From Scortum barcoo (taxonomy: Eukaryota; Chordata; Actinopteri; Centrarchiformes; Terapontidae), in NCBI GenBank assembly GCA_023238725.1, contig CM041552.1:12377147-12441146 (forward strand): a DNA stretch of 64,000 bases, written 5' to 3'. A model generated the notes under the pieces. The model was not told the origin of the DNA, made no database searches, and worked only from the letters and a program-made list of their open reading frames with translations. A program made the translations under genes and the position numbers. This document shows, piece by piece, positions 51,351-62,272 of the stretch (position 1 is its first letter; each line of letters begins with the position of its first letter).

Positions 51351-53795
51351 GTAACATGAGAATCAAACCTATTGTATTATATTACATATTAGATTATATT
51401 ATATTACTGCTTAAACATTTTTTATTTAAGTTATAACTGATAAAAATGTGCAAAGGTCAGTCAGATCAACATTCCACATGCTAACATGAATAAATGTTAA
51501 AAATTATCTTGGGATGCAGCTTGTGCTACAACATACAGGTGATTGATTGATTAATCAATCAGTCAGAAAATTATACATTAGATTCTAGTTTTTACATTAC
51601 GATAAACTCTTTGGGTTGTGGGTGGTGTGTTAGACTAATCCAGCGATCTGAAAAGGATTCTGGGACATGCGCGGCATGATGGGCATTTTTCACATTTCTC
51701 TGCAATTTTGTCAACACAATTATTCAAAAATGATCCACAGGTTAATTGATAATGAAAATATTCACATGTAACTGTGTGTGGGATCCTTGCTGTTATTTGT
51801 CCGTGTGAATTAGACGATGAGATGCCGTCACCCACATCTCGTCCTGCGGCTGTTAATATCCAGCTGGGCCACAGCACAGCGCAGTGGGCCAAGCTGGCAA
51901 CACTCCCAGCGGTTTTATTACACATGTACCTGCCACTGGACTGTTGGCAAACTCTGAGCTGATGATACGCCACTTGACTTTCTGCATGATCACAAGTACC
52001 ACTTAACATCGACAGTCAGGGCAGCTCTTGTTTACATCTGGTTTTCAGTGTCAGAAGTAACACCTAACTTCAGAGAGGAATGTTGTGTGTGTGAGTGAGT
52101 GATGTGCGCCTGTCCATTTGTGTGCGTGTGTGTACATGTGTGCATTTCTTGTCAACATCACCTCTTCAGACACTGGATGAAACTTCCCCTTGGCAAGCAT
52201 CATCTGGCTGCACCCTAATTAGTGACAGATGCTGTTAGTAGCACATGTGTGCAAGCAAGCGTGTGTGTGTGTGTGTATGTGTGAGAGAGAGAGAGAGGCC
52301 TGCAGCCACACAGATAAAGGTTATCATTCCAAAAATATGTTCATCTGCTGACTCGTTTCCAGCTTAGCTGTCCCCCAGAACACATCTGTGCCCCGTGTGC
52401 ACGTCAGAAAACCTCTTCAAAAAGCTGACATTTTCACAGAACATGGTGTGGTAGCTAAGCGGGCCTGAGTCTCCCAGTGTGTACGTCGTCCTGCTTTACT
52501 CCTGTCAGATGGATAGTGGGGGGTAGAGGAGAAAGACTCATCAGGCTAGATTCATCCCCGTGTGTCAGGAGAATTTGTCTTTTCGACTCTCGTGCCGCCC
52601 GTGGCGTTGGCATTACCACGGCTCAGCTTAGGAGCTTCAGACGAGGACATGCGAGAGGCTCGAGAAGTGTGTAGATAACTTAATCTTGGCCTCTTAATGG
52701 AGGAGTATGTTGTGTTACAAGCCGCCATTAACTGCCAGCTTTTGACACCACATTTGAGTTACTTCCTGGATTTACGAGATTGAGGACGTAGTTCTTCATT
52801 TTAAGTCTCATTTTTATTCGAATTGTAATTTTATTAATCCCCTGTGAAGCTCTCACACACACACACCATCGGAAACATTTTCAGCATCTCATCCTCCACA
52901 CAGATATTCATGTCTTTAATTCTCACCTTCCTTTAGTAGCTATTATCATTTTTTCTGGCTTGTGTCAGCTAAATTGATTTTGTAATTATGTGAGTATTGA
53001 TTTTGAGATAACGTGTCATTGTCTGAGTCCTGTCCTTGACTTAATGCCCCTCCTCTGTCAGTCCTGCTTACTGCACATCCACTACCTGGTATCTTTTTCT
53101 CCAGCCCTGCTCTGTGAAACTCGATATCTGTGCCATCTTTATCTCTTAAAGGTTATCTGTATGTTTTTTTCCTTTATTAATGTTGATATCAAACATGCCT
53201 GGCTAGACTTGTTTCTTTATCTTTACTGAGAGATTTACTGATTTAAATCATAACATCAACATTTCAGGGCTGCAATTAATGCAGGATTAATTGTTTGCTC
53301 TATATGATAACCAGCATTCTAAAGCCTGAAAATAACTTTATTAATAAAGGTTATTATCATTTATGATACAGAAAACCAGCAACATTTCACATTTGGGGAG
53401 CTGGAACCAGTAAACGTTTGGCCTCAACTGAGTTTGACACGGCTGCAGCTACTGCTTATTTTCATTTTAATGTTTATCAAGGTCTAATAAAAATCCTCTC
53501 AATTTGCAAAAGCCCAAGTTGACATGTTTAAAAATGTTTAAAAGTCCCAAACTCCTATTTACCTTATCCTAGGATAGTGTCCAAACCAGCAAATACTCCA
53601 TTTTAGAAGTTAAAACTAGTGAATTTAGGTGATTTTTTTTTTTTTTAAGAATTGCTGCCATTCAGTTTCCTGTTGATCAACCAATCGACATAACTTTCTT
53701 AAAAAAACAAACAAAATTCAGGTACTATATCAGCACATATATCAAATAGCTAAAACTTAAACATTTGTCTCTCCTCTCCATTTGTCCTTTACCAG
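51351..53795 (+). other. sipa1l3: sipa1l3 intron, about 2.4 kb, phase 1
   Basis: GTAACA to TTACCAG. It includes a GATTGATTGATTAATCAATC palindromic patch near 51541, a GT tract near 52261 and a repeat fragment at about 53270-53470. I see no additional exon. Confidence 0.8.
53270..53470. mobile_element. Fragment of the GATTAATCG repeat family
   Basis: GGGCTGCAATTAATGCAGGATTAATTGTTT at its start (quoted in part: GGGCTGCAATTAATGC) and CACATTTGGGGAGCTGGAAC near 53390 are the opposite-strand counterparts of motifs in the copy at 42520-42870. The middle is degraded. Confidence 0.45.
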
Positions 53796-53926
53796 AGCAC
53801 TCAAACTACTTCGGGGCAGACGATAAGCTGGGCGCTGTGGCCGTCAGCATCCGCAGAGAGAAACTGGAAGACACCAAAGACCTGAAAGACCAGTACCAGT
53901 ACCGCCTCATCGTCAGAACGAGCGAG
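53796..53926 (+). CDS. sipa1l3: sipa1l3 coding exon C (residues 492-535)
   Basis: Opens with AG completing Glu, then HSNYFGADDKLGAVAVSIRR, a KLEDTKDLKD linker and YQYRLIVRTSE, ending at GAGCGAG|GTACGT, phase 0. It matches the conserved segment of all SIPA1-family proteins just N-terminal of the RapGAP fold. Two residues of the family pattern vary (Ala for the usual Pro in LG(P)VAVS), a conservative-looking change. Confidence 0.93.
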
Positions 53927-56109
53927 GTACGTACACATCTGCCGTGTTTGTGTGATTGTTTGGGGATTTCTGAGTGATGAGTCAGTGATGAGTGTTCGTG
54001 CTTAAGTTAATTTCTTACATACTTTCATTTTACCCAGCCCTCCCACTGCATCCCTACCTGTGATTCTCCTCACCCTCACTGCCCTGATTTAATCACGCCC
54101 TCACCCCTTCACTCCCTCATCCCCTCTCTCCTCTGCGCCAGTGGAAAATTCCACCTGCCCGCTCTCAGTGCATAAAAGCCAAACCAAACACTGGCTGCTC
54201 TGCCCAAAAGTGTTTGGCCTCTTCTCAAAGGGAGCAAACCCAACCACTTTTCCACTTTGATGAATCAAACGCTAAACGTCTTAAATGATCGGTGGCCGAT
54301 CATGGAGAATTGGTTCAGATTCTTCCTCAGATTTGTTCAAAGATTTGGTTCATGATCATTTCCCTCCAGAGCACCAAACTTCTTATTTCAGTCTATTCAT
54401 CTGAGTTACTTCTCAGGCAAAAATGTCAATTATTCACTTGTTCCAATTGACTGATGAATGAACAAAACATTTTAATATTCAAGATTTGTGGTCTTTTATT
54501 GTCATATGCACAACAATTACAGAACACAGTCGTTGGTTTCTGAGATTCTTAAATCTTAGGCACCCTCCAACAATGCTAAAAATGTATAGAAAAATCACAC
54601 AAGTAAATGAGAACATAGGACAGACAGACATGAAACACAGCAAAAGTCCAGATTATTAGAATAGAACATAGTATATACAGTGAAATATAGCACACAAAAA
54701 TAAAATTTAGAATTATAAAATAGAATAGCAGTAAATATATACAAATAGACATATAATACTGGTTCAGGCAGGTGTGCACAACTTATAAATGCAAATATAG
54801 ATGGTAGTAATAAATATATGAACATTTAAGTATAAATTATGCTCATCTCTGTGAAACTTTGATCAGCATCTTTTATACAAAATTACTTATTGATTAGTCG
54901 TGAACATAATAGTTAGCTGACAGCATTTTACAAACATGGTGTTTATTTTCACACGTCGTCTCTATGAATACTCAGTTTGACCTGCTTCATATTTTAGTAA
55001 CATCTGTCTGTCATCATCAAGGTCACACAAACAGTAAAGTTTGCTTCTGTTCATTGTGTTTCCTCTGTGTGTCTGGTGCTGTGTTGTCTTTTGCTGGATT
55101 ACATGGCTGCCTGGCCTCATCACCTTAGCTCTGGTATAACAATAGAGCTTCTCCGCCATCTAAGTACACAGAGCTCAGCTAACAGACACAGCCAGCACAC
55201 CCAGGCCTACTGTTCCCACACACAAAGGGGAAAAAAAGAGAGATTGATTGCAGACTTTATTCTCTCCCACTCAAGCCGCAGCTGCTCTCAAATATCCATC
55301 CCCTAAGTCTGTCATTTAATTCTGTGTAGCAGTGCTGACACAGCAAGGTGGAGAGACTTCCCTCTTCTCCCTCCATCACACATTTCCACACATCACCTTC
55401 TCACATTCCTGCTCAGCACGTCACAGTCGCTCACGCCGGTCGAAGCGACAGCTCCGTAACTTCAGCTGTGTGTCAGTCAGGTTTCATTTTCGCTGCGGCA
55501 CACCCGAGTCTCTGAGGTTCAACTGTCTCTCCGGCCCCTGCCAGCTCCAGAGTCTGCCATGCATTTTTAATGAAGCTGCATGTGTGTAGTTGTAAGTGTG
55601 TGTGAGTGCGGTGAGAAGGAACAGCCCACTCCTCCCAACTGTATCTGAGGTTATTATAGTCTCACTGTTTTGAAGCAGGTCAATTTCCCCTCACTGGGGT
55701 ACAGCTCTCTGTGGCAGCACAACACTGAGCAGAATATTAATTCACAATACACCTTGACCTAAAATCCTCCACGTAGAGCACTTCCACTGTTTGTGTGTGC
55801 GCGCTTGTGTGCATGGCAGCAGGGAAGAATTATGAGTAGAGAGACCACCCGTCATCTGATGGGATCCCTTCAACCTCTCAGGCTACTTAATCAACCACCC
55901 CTCCTTTTCCAGACTGCACTGTAGCCAAGCCTGACCTCTGACCTCTGTCTTCATATTAATAGTATCACTGTGTATGTTTCTTTTATGTCTTTCCTGTTTT
56001 AGTGTTTTAACAAGTGGAAGAAAGAAAACAAAGGCCTTTATATGTTAGATACAAGAAAGGTTTTAATAAATAAAAATAAATTTACAAGTTTTCCTTTCCC
56101 CACATTTAG
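53927..56109 (+). other. sipa1l3: sipa1l3 intron, about 2.2 kb, phase 0
   Basis: GTACGT to CACATTTAG. It contains a reverse-oriented retroelement tail remnant at about 54470-54840. The CpG-containing stretch around 55380-55560 shows no exon signature that I can support. Confidence 0.8.
54470..54840 (-). mobile_element. Reverse-oriented retroelement 3' tail remnant
   Basis: TCTTTTATTGTCATATGCAC near 54492 is the reverse complement of a LINE-type ..GACAATAAA.. tail. It is followed by A-rich, ATAGAATAG-rich sequence (the reverse of TTCTATTCTAT) typical of fish LINE 3' regions. No reverse-transcriptase frame was found. Confidence 0.45.
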
Positions 56110-56298
56110 CTTGTGACGCTGCGAGGCTCCATATTGGAGGACACAGTGGCGTCCACAGGGAGGCACGGCACGGTGCGGGGTCTGCCGCTCAAGGAGGTCC
56201 TGGAGCAGGTCGTCCCCGAGCTCAACATCTCCTGTTTGAGGCTTGCCCTCAGCTCACCCAAAGTCCCTGAACAGCTCCTCAAATTGGACGAACAAGGG
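56110..56298 (+). CDS. sipa1l3: sipa1l3 coding exon D (residues 536-598)
   Basis: Encodes LVTLRGSILEDTVAS, then RGLPLKEVLEQVVPELN, CLRLALSSPKVPEQLL and KLDEQG, ending at CAAGGG|GTGAGC, phase 0. It covers the dimerisation-type subdomain leading into the RapGAP core. Order and spacing agree with human SIPA1L1 and SIPA1L3. Confidence 0.94.
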
Positions 56299-56808
56299 GT
56301 GAGCTTTGTGTCTGTCTGGATTTATATTTTATTTGTGTTTAATAAAAGTTAAAATTCATCAGACAGTAAAAGTCAGGCTGAATAAGATATGACATGCAGC
56401 CTCATATGGAATATTGTGTATTAAAGTGTCTGAAAGCTGCATAACTGATTTATCGCTGGTGCAAAGTACAACATTGGACGGAGGGCAGTGAAACTGAATG
56501 AAGCAGGGTGTGGTGTGTTTGAGCATGAGTGTGTAACCATAAAAGTTTAATGTTTAGTCATGTTATCTCACCTTTTTATTTAATGGAGGGTGAAGTGCAA
56601 GGCGGAGGTGTTCTGCTGTTTTTGTTTGTGGAGGTGGTTTGTACAGCAATAAAGTTGTGCTCAATGTGCATGATTACGTGCATCTAGATTATTTGGGAAT
56701 ATTATTCTTATCTGTAACATGTTTAGTTGCATTAGAAGCATAAGCATCAGACCAAAGTGTTTTTAGCTGTTTGTGTAACATTAATGTTATCTCTCCACCG
56801 CCTCGTAG
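56299..56808 (+). other. sipa1l3: sipa1l3 intron, 510 bp, phase 0
   Basis: GTGAGC to CCTCGTAG. No further feature seen. Confidence 0.85.
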
Positions 56809-56983
56809 TTAAGTCAGAAGCACAAGGTGGGTGTTCTGCTGTGCCGCGCAGGCCAGAGCACAGAGGAGGAGATGTACAACAACGAGGAGGCGTCACCCGC
56901 CTTCTCTGCCTTCCTGGAGCTGCTGGGGGAGCAGGTGCTTCTCAAAGGATTCGCCAAATATGCTGCACAGCTCGACACAAAGA
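56809..56983 (+). CDS. sipa1l3: sipa1l3 coding exon E (residues 599-656 plus 1 nt)
   Basis: Encodes LSQKHKVGVLLCRAGQSTEE, EMYNNEEASPAF and LLKGFAKYAAQLDTK, then one base, ending at AAAGA|GTAAGT. This is the first part of the catalytic RapGAP fold (the AGQ.TEEEMYNN motif). KGF.KYAAQLD is the SIPA1L3-type form; SIPA1L1 has KGFEKYRAQLD. Confidence 0.94.
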
Positions 56984-57871
56984 GTAAGTCTTCACTGAGA
57001 GAGAGCCCCTTTCAGATGTGCACTACGTTCCATAAATGTTCTGGCTGCTCTACATAACCATGAGTCACTTTTACATGAAAGTCAAGATGGTAGTAAGATT
57101 TTTCTCTCAGTGCTTTAAACAAAACCACATGTCCAGAAATGAAATACCTGCCCCTGAGTTGAACCACAGATTGTATACAGTCAATGGGTTAAACACACTT
57201 CTGTTTCAGTGTCATAGATATATTCTTAACAATCATCTCCTGCACTCAGAGAAAATAAAATTTGTCATGTAAATCATGAAACAGAGAGAATGAGTCTGTT
57301 TTATCTGTTTCTTCATGCAGGCAGCTTTGTGCTTTAGATAAATCATGTGAAGAAATAGGAGTTAAAGGAGATAAAATGTCTTATCGTATATTGCTTGTAC
57401 ACAGTTAACAATTCTAAAAATAGGTGGAAGGATTATCTATCAATTAGGAAATTGATTTATTAGGATTCACCAGAGAGAAACAAGGTGAGTATCCCTCACA
57501 CCCAGTGGTCATTAGTTAAGTCCTCAACAGCAGAATAAATTTGAAAATCCTTCACTGACGCAGCCGGTGAGGGAACAGAAACTCTCCTCCTCACAGTTTC
57601 CACTCCTCAGTAAGCATCGAGTCTCTTTCCTTAATGGCCCCTTAATGCATAAAACCACAAGGAACACTGATGTAAAAGACACCTACAGTATGTCTGAATC
57701 ACAAAAATATATTACTTCAGCAGACGAATGAAGACAGAAATATGTTCTTATGTCTGAAAAGTGCAAAGTAATAGCCCAGCTCAGTGTAATAACCCCAGCT
57801 GTGAGCTTTCGTGATCCCTGTGCTGACTCTTGATTCAACTTCTAACGTGAAATTAAATTATCTTTCTCCAG
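56984..57871 (+). other. sipa1l3: sipa1l3 intron, 888 bp, phase 1
   Basis: GTAAGT to TTTCTCCAG. No further feature seen. Confidence 0.85.
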
Positions 57872-57975
57872 CGGACTCCACGGGCACCCACTCCCTGTAC
57901 ACCAGCTACCAGGGTTACGAAGTCATGTTCCACGTGTCCACCATGCTGCCGTACATGCCTAACAACCCACAGCAG
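57872..57975 (+). CDS. sipa1l3: sipa1l3 coding exon F (residues 657-691)
   Basis: CG completes Thr, then DSTGTHSLYTSYQGYEVMF, HVSTMLPYMPNNPQQ, ending at CAGCAG|GTAAGA, phase 0. DSTGTHSLYT and the MFHVSTMLP strand are among the most conserved segments of RapGAP domains and form the Rap-binding face. Confidence 0.95.
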
Positions 57976-59564
57976 GTAAGACCTACATCCTTCACCAACG
58001 CCTGTATCTGAGCTGAGAAATACTTCCACCACTGTCCTTTCTTGTCACCCTTCCAAAGTCTGCCTGTGGTTGTCAAAGCCTCTGCTTTTTGCTGCGGGTC
58101 GTAAACCGCAGCAAGAATTCATCAAGTGGAAACTCGTGACTCGTGTCACCCTCTTCATTTAGAGTCACTTTCCTCTTTAATTCAGCGTCTCATGTTTTAT
58201 AGTCTTTGTTCTCTGTGTCTGCTCTCTCTCTCACTGGCTTTTTCTTTTGCTCTCTCATTCTTTAACTGGATCAGAGCTGGGTGGGGTTTAGTAGTGAGTA
58301 GTTTCTTTATTTTCACCCTCTTTTTTTCTTTAAATAAAGCTTCCTGCCTACACATTCTCCTGGGTGCTGTGTGTTTGCAGTGTGGGCTCCGTGCGAATGA
58401 CCTGTGTGTACAATAACGTTTCATGTGTGTGTATTTTTAATAGTTTGCATAAGGGTTTGCGTGAGAGGCTCATGCGAGTGAACACTTGTGCTCAGACAGG
58501 CCCTGTGGGTACTCGGGATTAGTGTACACACTTTGTGATGTGTCATCACTGCAAAACAGTGCAGGCTGTGGAGAAGCCATTAAAAGTATCATAAATTAAT
58601 GTTCGGATTGGAGCTTTACTTTTATTACAACACCCACAGCAATCAGTTGTTTGTTTTTGTAAACAAGCTTCTTTGACACTTACATCATCCTGTTAAATGT
58701 CATGTAAACTGTAAACAAGAAATGTGAGATTTACATATTTTTTTAACTGAGAAAGTGTGTTTAAAGACATTATGTTAGCATCCACTCTTATATCATAAAG
58801 AGTCATTTTATAAATGGCACAATAACTCCATCCAGAGGTTTAGAGACTGCAACAGCAGGAAGGTTTACTGGCTCAGATGAACCTCTAGGTGGCAGCATCT
58901 GATATTAAAAATGAACCTGCAGTGGATGAACAGGAGGAATAAAGAAGAGAAACAAAATGTGTGGTACCCATCTAGGCCTGCACAATCATCTTGTATGAAT
59001 ATTGTGCATATTATCAGTATTTAGTTGTAATTAGAGGGGTCTTAAAATAGATAATACAACCCAGAATAAATTAAAATAAAAAAAACATATTTTCCAAATG
59101 ATCATTTTAATAGTTATAATTGATGTTTCTAATCACTACATCAAAAACAATAATCCAAATTTTCAAAACTGCAGTCTTGGTTCGAGTGAAGGATGGTCCT
59201 GTGGCTGGAGAATGTGTGTATCTGTGGCCAAACAGTGGGCTGGATTACATAATTGGTACTTTCACACTTCGCTTTGCAGATGAAGAGAGGATTGGCAAGC
59301 ACGGCACCGCAGACACAGCCTGGACTCTGTGCCACGTCTCCTACACAAACACAGATAGACGGACAAACCGGCGCACAGACACAAATAGCCCACACAGAAT
59401 CCGAAAAACAAATTACATAAAGAGCTGTTGTTTGGTGTCTCGTAGTGAGCGTCTCTATCTCTCATTTCCCTTGTCAGACTTTCTCCATTGTCTCTTGTGT
59501 CGATGCCAGTTATGTTAGCTCATTTTTGCTAATTTGTCATTTTTATCTCTCTTCTCTTCCTCAG
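57976..59564 (+). other. sipa1l3: sipa1l3 intron, about 1.6 kb, phase 0
   Basis: GTAAGA to CTTCCTCAG. A protein-like open frame around 59120-59518 lies inside it but has no fitting splice phase (see rejected items). Confidence 0.8.
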
Positions 59565-59722
59565 CTCCTGAGAAAGAGGCACATAGGGAACGACATCGTC
59601 ACCATAATCTTTCAGGAGCCAGGAGCGTTGCCTTTCACTCCCCAGAATATTCGCTCACACTTCCAGCACGTCTTTGTTATTGTTCGTGTGCACAACCCTT
59701 GCTCTGAAAGCACCTGTTACAG
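59565..59722 (+). CDS. sipa1l3: sipa1l3 coding exon G (residues 692-743 plus 2 nt), Asn thumb
   Basis: Encodes LLRKRHIGNDIVTIIFQEPG, ALPFTPQNIRSHFQHVF and VIVRVHNPCSESTCY, then AG of a split Ser codon, ending at TACAG|GTAAAT. Asn700 in HIGND is the position of the catalytic Asn thumb that RapGAPs use in place of an Arg finger. It is intact, so catalytic activity toward Rap is expected. Confidence 0.96.
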
Positions 59723-59826
59723 GTAAATGTGTAGAACAGAACAAGCACATGTTCCTGTTCACACAAACATTATAAAAATTATAGTTCCAAACCTTCAAAT
59801 TCTGCCTGTCGCGCCTTTTCTTACAG

Positions 59827-60409
59827 TGTTGCTGTGACGAGAATGAAGGACGTGCCTCCCTTTGGCCCTCCCATCCCCAGCGGTGTCACCTTCCGTGATC
59901 CAGAAACCTTTCGCAACTTCCTTTTAGCCAAAGTCATAAATGCAGAAAACGCAGCACATAAGTCTGAGAAGTTCCACACCATGGCGACACGAACGCGGCA
60001 GGAGTACCTGCGCGACCTGGCTGAGAACTACGTCAGCAGCACGCCACTGGACTCGGCCGGCAAACTCAACAACCTCATCTCCCTCGCCTCCAAAAAACGT
60101 GAGCGCTCCAAGGCCAGAGAGGGGGCGGAGCTAGGAGCAACAGGGGCTGTCGCTTGGAGGGTCCTGGCCCAAGACTTTAGTGGAGGTGGCACAGAGCTCC
60201 CCTGTGCCTTGGGTTTGTCGGCTGAATACATCCTCCTGATAGACTGCTCCACCAAAGAGGTGGTGTTTAACTGTTTCTGTGCGGATGTGATCGGCTGGAT
60301 GCCAGAGCGACTGGCGCTGAAGATCTTCTATGGCAGAGGAGATCACATCGCTGTGCGGGTACCAGAGGGCTGCGCTCAGGACATCAGGGAGGTGGTGCAG
60401 AGGCTGAAG
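59827..60409 (+). CDS. sipa1l3: sipa1l3 coding exon H (residues 744-938)
   Basis: T completes Ser, then VAVTRMKDVPPFGPPIPSGV, FRNFLLAKVINAENAAHKSE and FHTMATRTRQEYLRDLAENY, closing the RapGAP domain near residue 810. After a basic KKRERSK linker comes a beta-rich segment (ALGLSAEYILLIDCSTKEVV, FNCFCADVIGW, LKIFYGRGDH) found in all SIPA1 proteins between GAP and PDZ. It ends QRLK at CTGAAG|GTGAGA, phase 0. The acceptor is TTTTCTTACAG at 59826. FYGRGDHI and SKFHTMATRTRQEY-type residues again favour SIPA1L3. Confidence 0.95.
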
Positions 60410-61876
60410 GTGAGAGCTTGTTCCAGGTTCAAGAGAGAGGGAGACTACTGGAGCAGAAAATGGCCTTCGAGGCACATAGCTTGTGTCTGTATTTAGGATC
60501 ATAATGTGTAGTAGACTTGATGACTATAGCTTAAGGGTGCTCTGTGGGGTTTTCCTCTAAACAAAGTTGTAGTTATAGTGTTTGACACCAGAGCACATCC
60601 TAAATTTCTAACAAATTTGCTGAATGCATTTCCTTCCTCATAAAATACTAAGCCAATTGTGAAAAATGATATTTTATTCATATTCATTAATTTTATTCAT
60701 ATTTATTAATTTCTTTACCAGTGCTGTTTAATACAAGCATAAAATACCTTAAAATAAATCCTGCATTGTTTACATCCTTGTTTAGTAATACACCATATTC
60801 TTCTTCACTGACTTTGTTGGCTACCCTTAAATGAAGGAGACCATTATGCAAATTTAAGTCTCTGTGTTTTGTTAAAGTCTCTGTATGTAACTTTTGGACT
60901 ATTGGACCTCTGTGCACGTTGGATAATGACTCCAAGTCCATATGTGACGAGTTGGGAGTTAAAACGTGTTGCTGGATTTTCCGGGAATAAAACATACCGA
61001 GTCCTTTACATAACAATCCGTCCACAGGCTGTTATAGGCAACTGAGAAAGTTATGTTATGTTATGTTATGTTACAATATGTCCACATATTTTAAAATGAT
61101 TAAAAAGCGAATAATACATGTTAATTGCTACATACAGCCTTTCATATGTGATTTTGTTACATCTTGAAAATTGGTTGACTTATTTTAATTTCATGACCAT
61201 ATTACACCTATGCTAAGCAGGGGATTTCCACAGCGGGTGTTATTTTTGTCTGTTGAATGTTTTCCAAAGAGTCCTGGAAAACCTGGAAAATCTTTTTACA
61301 CACAGGAAACAACAACAGCACAACTAATAGGAGAAACTGTGAAGATAATTATGAGAAGTCATAGGTGTTGTTTTTGTTTTTTTTTTGTGCGCTTGAACAG
61401 TGTTTTGAGAAGTGTCTGTGCCAACCCTTACACCAGACCTATTGGATTAATGTTCAAATCTAAACACAGATTTTATGTAGCATGATGAAAGCTCTCTTTC
61501 AGTGAAGTTGTGTAACTTCATGCTCTGGCTGATGAGCAGCATTTATTATTGTGATAATCCCTGTACAATTTGATGAATTAAACGCTGGGAGAAGGACATT
61601 GCCTGGATTACAGCCAGCTCTGTGTTAATCTCACAGGAAACAAAATGTTTAAAAACCAAAGGAATATTTTTAAAAAATACTAAATGCATCCACATTAGAG
61701 ACTGATAATGTCTCCAGAATACTGGTCGAAGTAGTTTCAGGTGATGTCAGCATTATTGATGGATTTCTGTATTTAACAGCCTTCTTGCTCTTTTTGGCTG
61801 TTTTATGATGTTTGCTGTGTTTTGGAAGATATCTAATGCTGTAAAGCTAATCACATCATGTTCTTTCCTTGGCCAG
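60410..61876 (+). other. sipa1l3: sipa1l3 intron, about 1.5 kb, phase 0
   Basis: GTGAGA to CTTGGCCAG. It contains a (TTATG)n tract at about 61050-61071 and, just before it, repeat-like sequence around 60870-61040. No exon seen. Confidence 0.8.
61050..61071. repeat. (TTATG)n pentanucleotide repeat
   Basis: Four consecutive units of GTTAT/TTATG. Confidence 0.85.
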
Positions 61877-61975
61877 TCGCTGACAGTGGGCTGTGAGACG
61901 GTGGATATGACTCTGAGAAGAAACGGACTGGGACAACTGGGCTTCCACGTTCGCCTGGACGGCACTGTGGCTGAG
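61877..61975 (+). CDS. sipa1l3: sipa1l3 coding exon I (residues 939-971), PDZ start
   Basis: Encodes SLTVGCETVDMTLRRNGLGQ, LGFHVRLDGTVAE, ending at GCTGAG|GTACCG, phase 0. GLGQLGFHV is the carboxylate-binding loop and second strand of the PDZ domain. Confidence 0.94.
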
Positions 61976-62096
61976 GTACCGTCAGATGACCATCTGCCAC
62001 ACCAGATCTCCGACTAAAATACTCGTCTGTGAAGATTCTTGGCTCCACATAAAGAGGCTTGTTTGAAGATTTTCTTTTGTGGGTTTTCTCACACAG

Positions 62097-62272
62097 GTGG
62101 AGGAGTACGGCTTCGCCTGGCAGGCAGGACTGAGACAGGGCAGCCGGTTAGTGGAAATCTGCAAGGTGGCCGCGGTGACGCTGACTCACGAGCAGATGAT
62201 CGACCTGCTGAGGACGTCGGTCACAGTCAAAGTGGTCATCATTCCTCCTTACGAAGAGGGGGGACCTCGCAG
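62097..62272 (+). CDS. sipa1l3: sipa1l3 coding exon J (residues 972-1029 plus 2 nt), rest of PDZ
   Basis: Encodes VEEYGFAWQAGLRQGSRLVE, ICKVAAVTLTHEQMIDLLR and TSVTVKVVIIPPYEEGGPR, then AG of a split Arg codon, ending at CGCAG|GTATGT. It completes the PDZ fold (alpha-2 helix HEQMIDLLR). The protein continues past the window, because human SIPA1L3 has several hundred more residues and the donor is strong. Confidence 0.95.

Noticed and set aside
59120..59518. Protein-like frame (VRVKDGPVAGECVYLWPN) inside the intron between exons F and G
   Set aside because: It follows an AG (59173-59174) but in phase 2, whereas the flanking exons join in phase 0. It does not match SIPA1 proteins, whose NNxQQ|LLRKRH join is complete without it.
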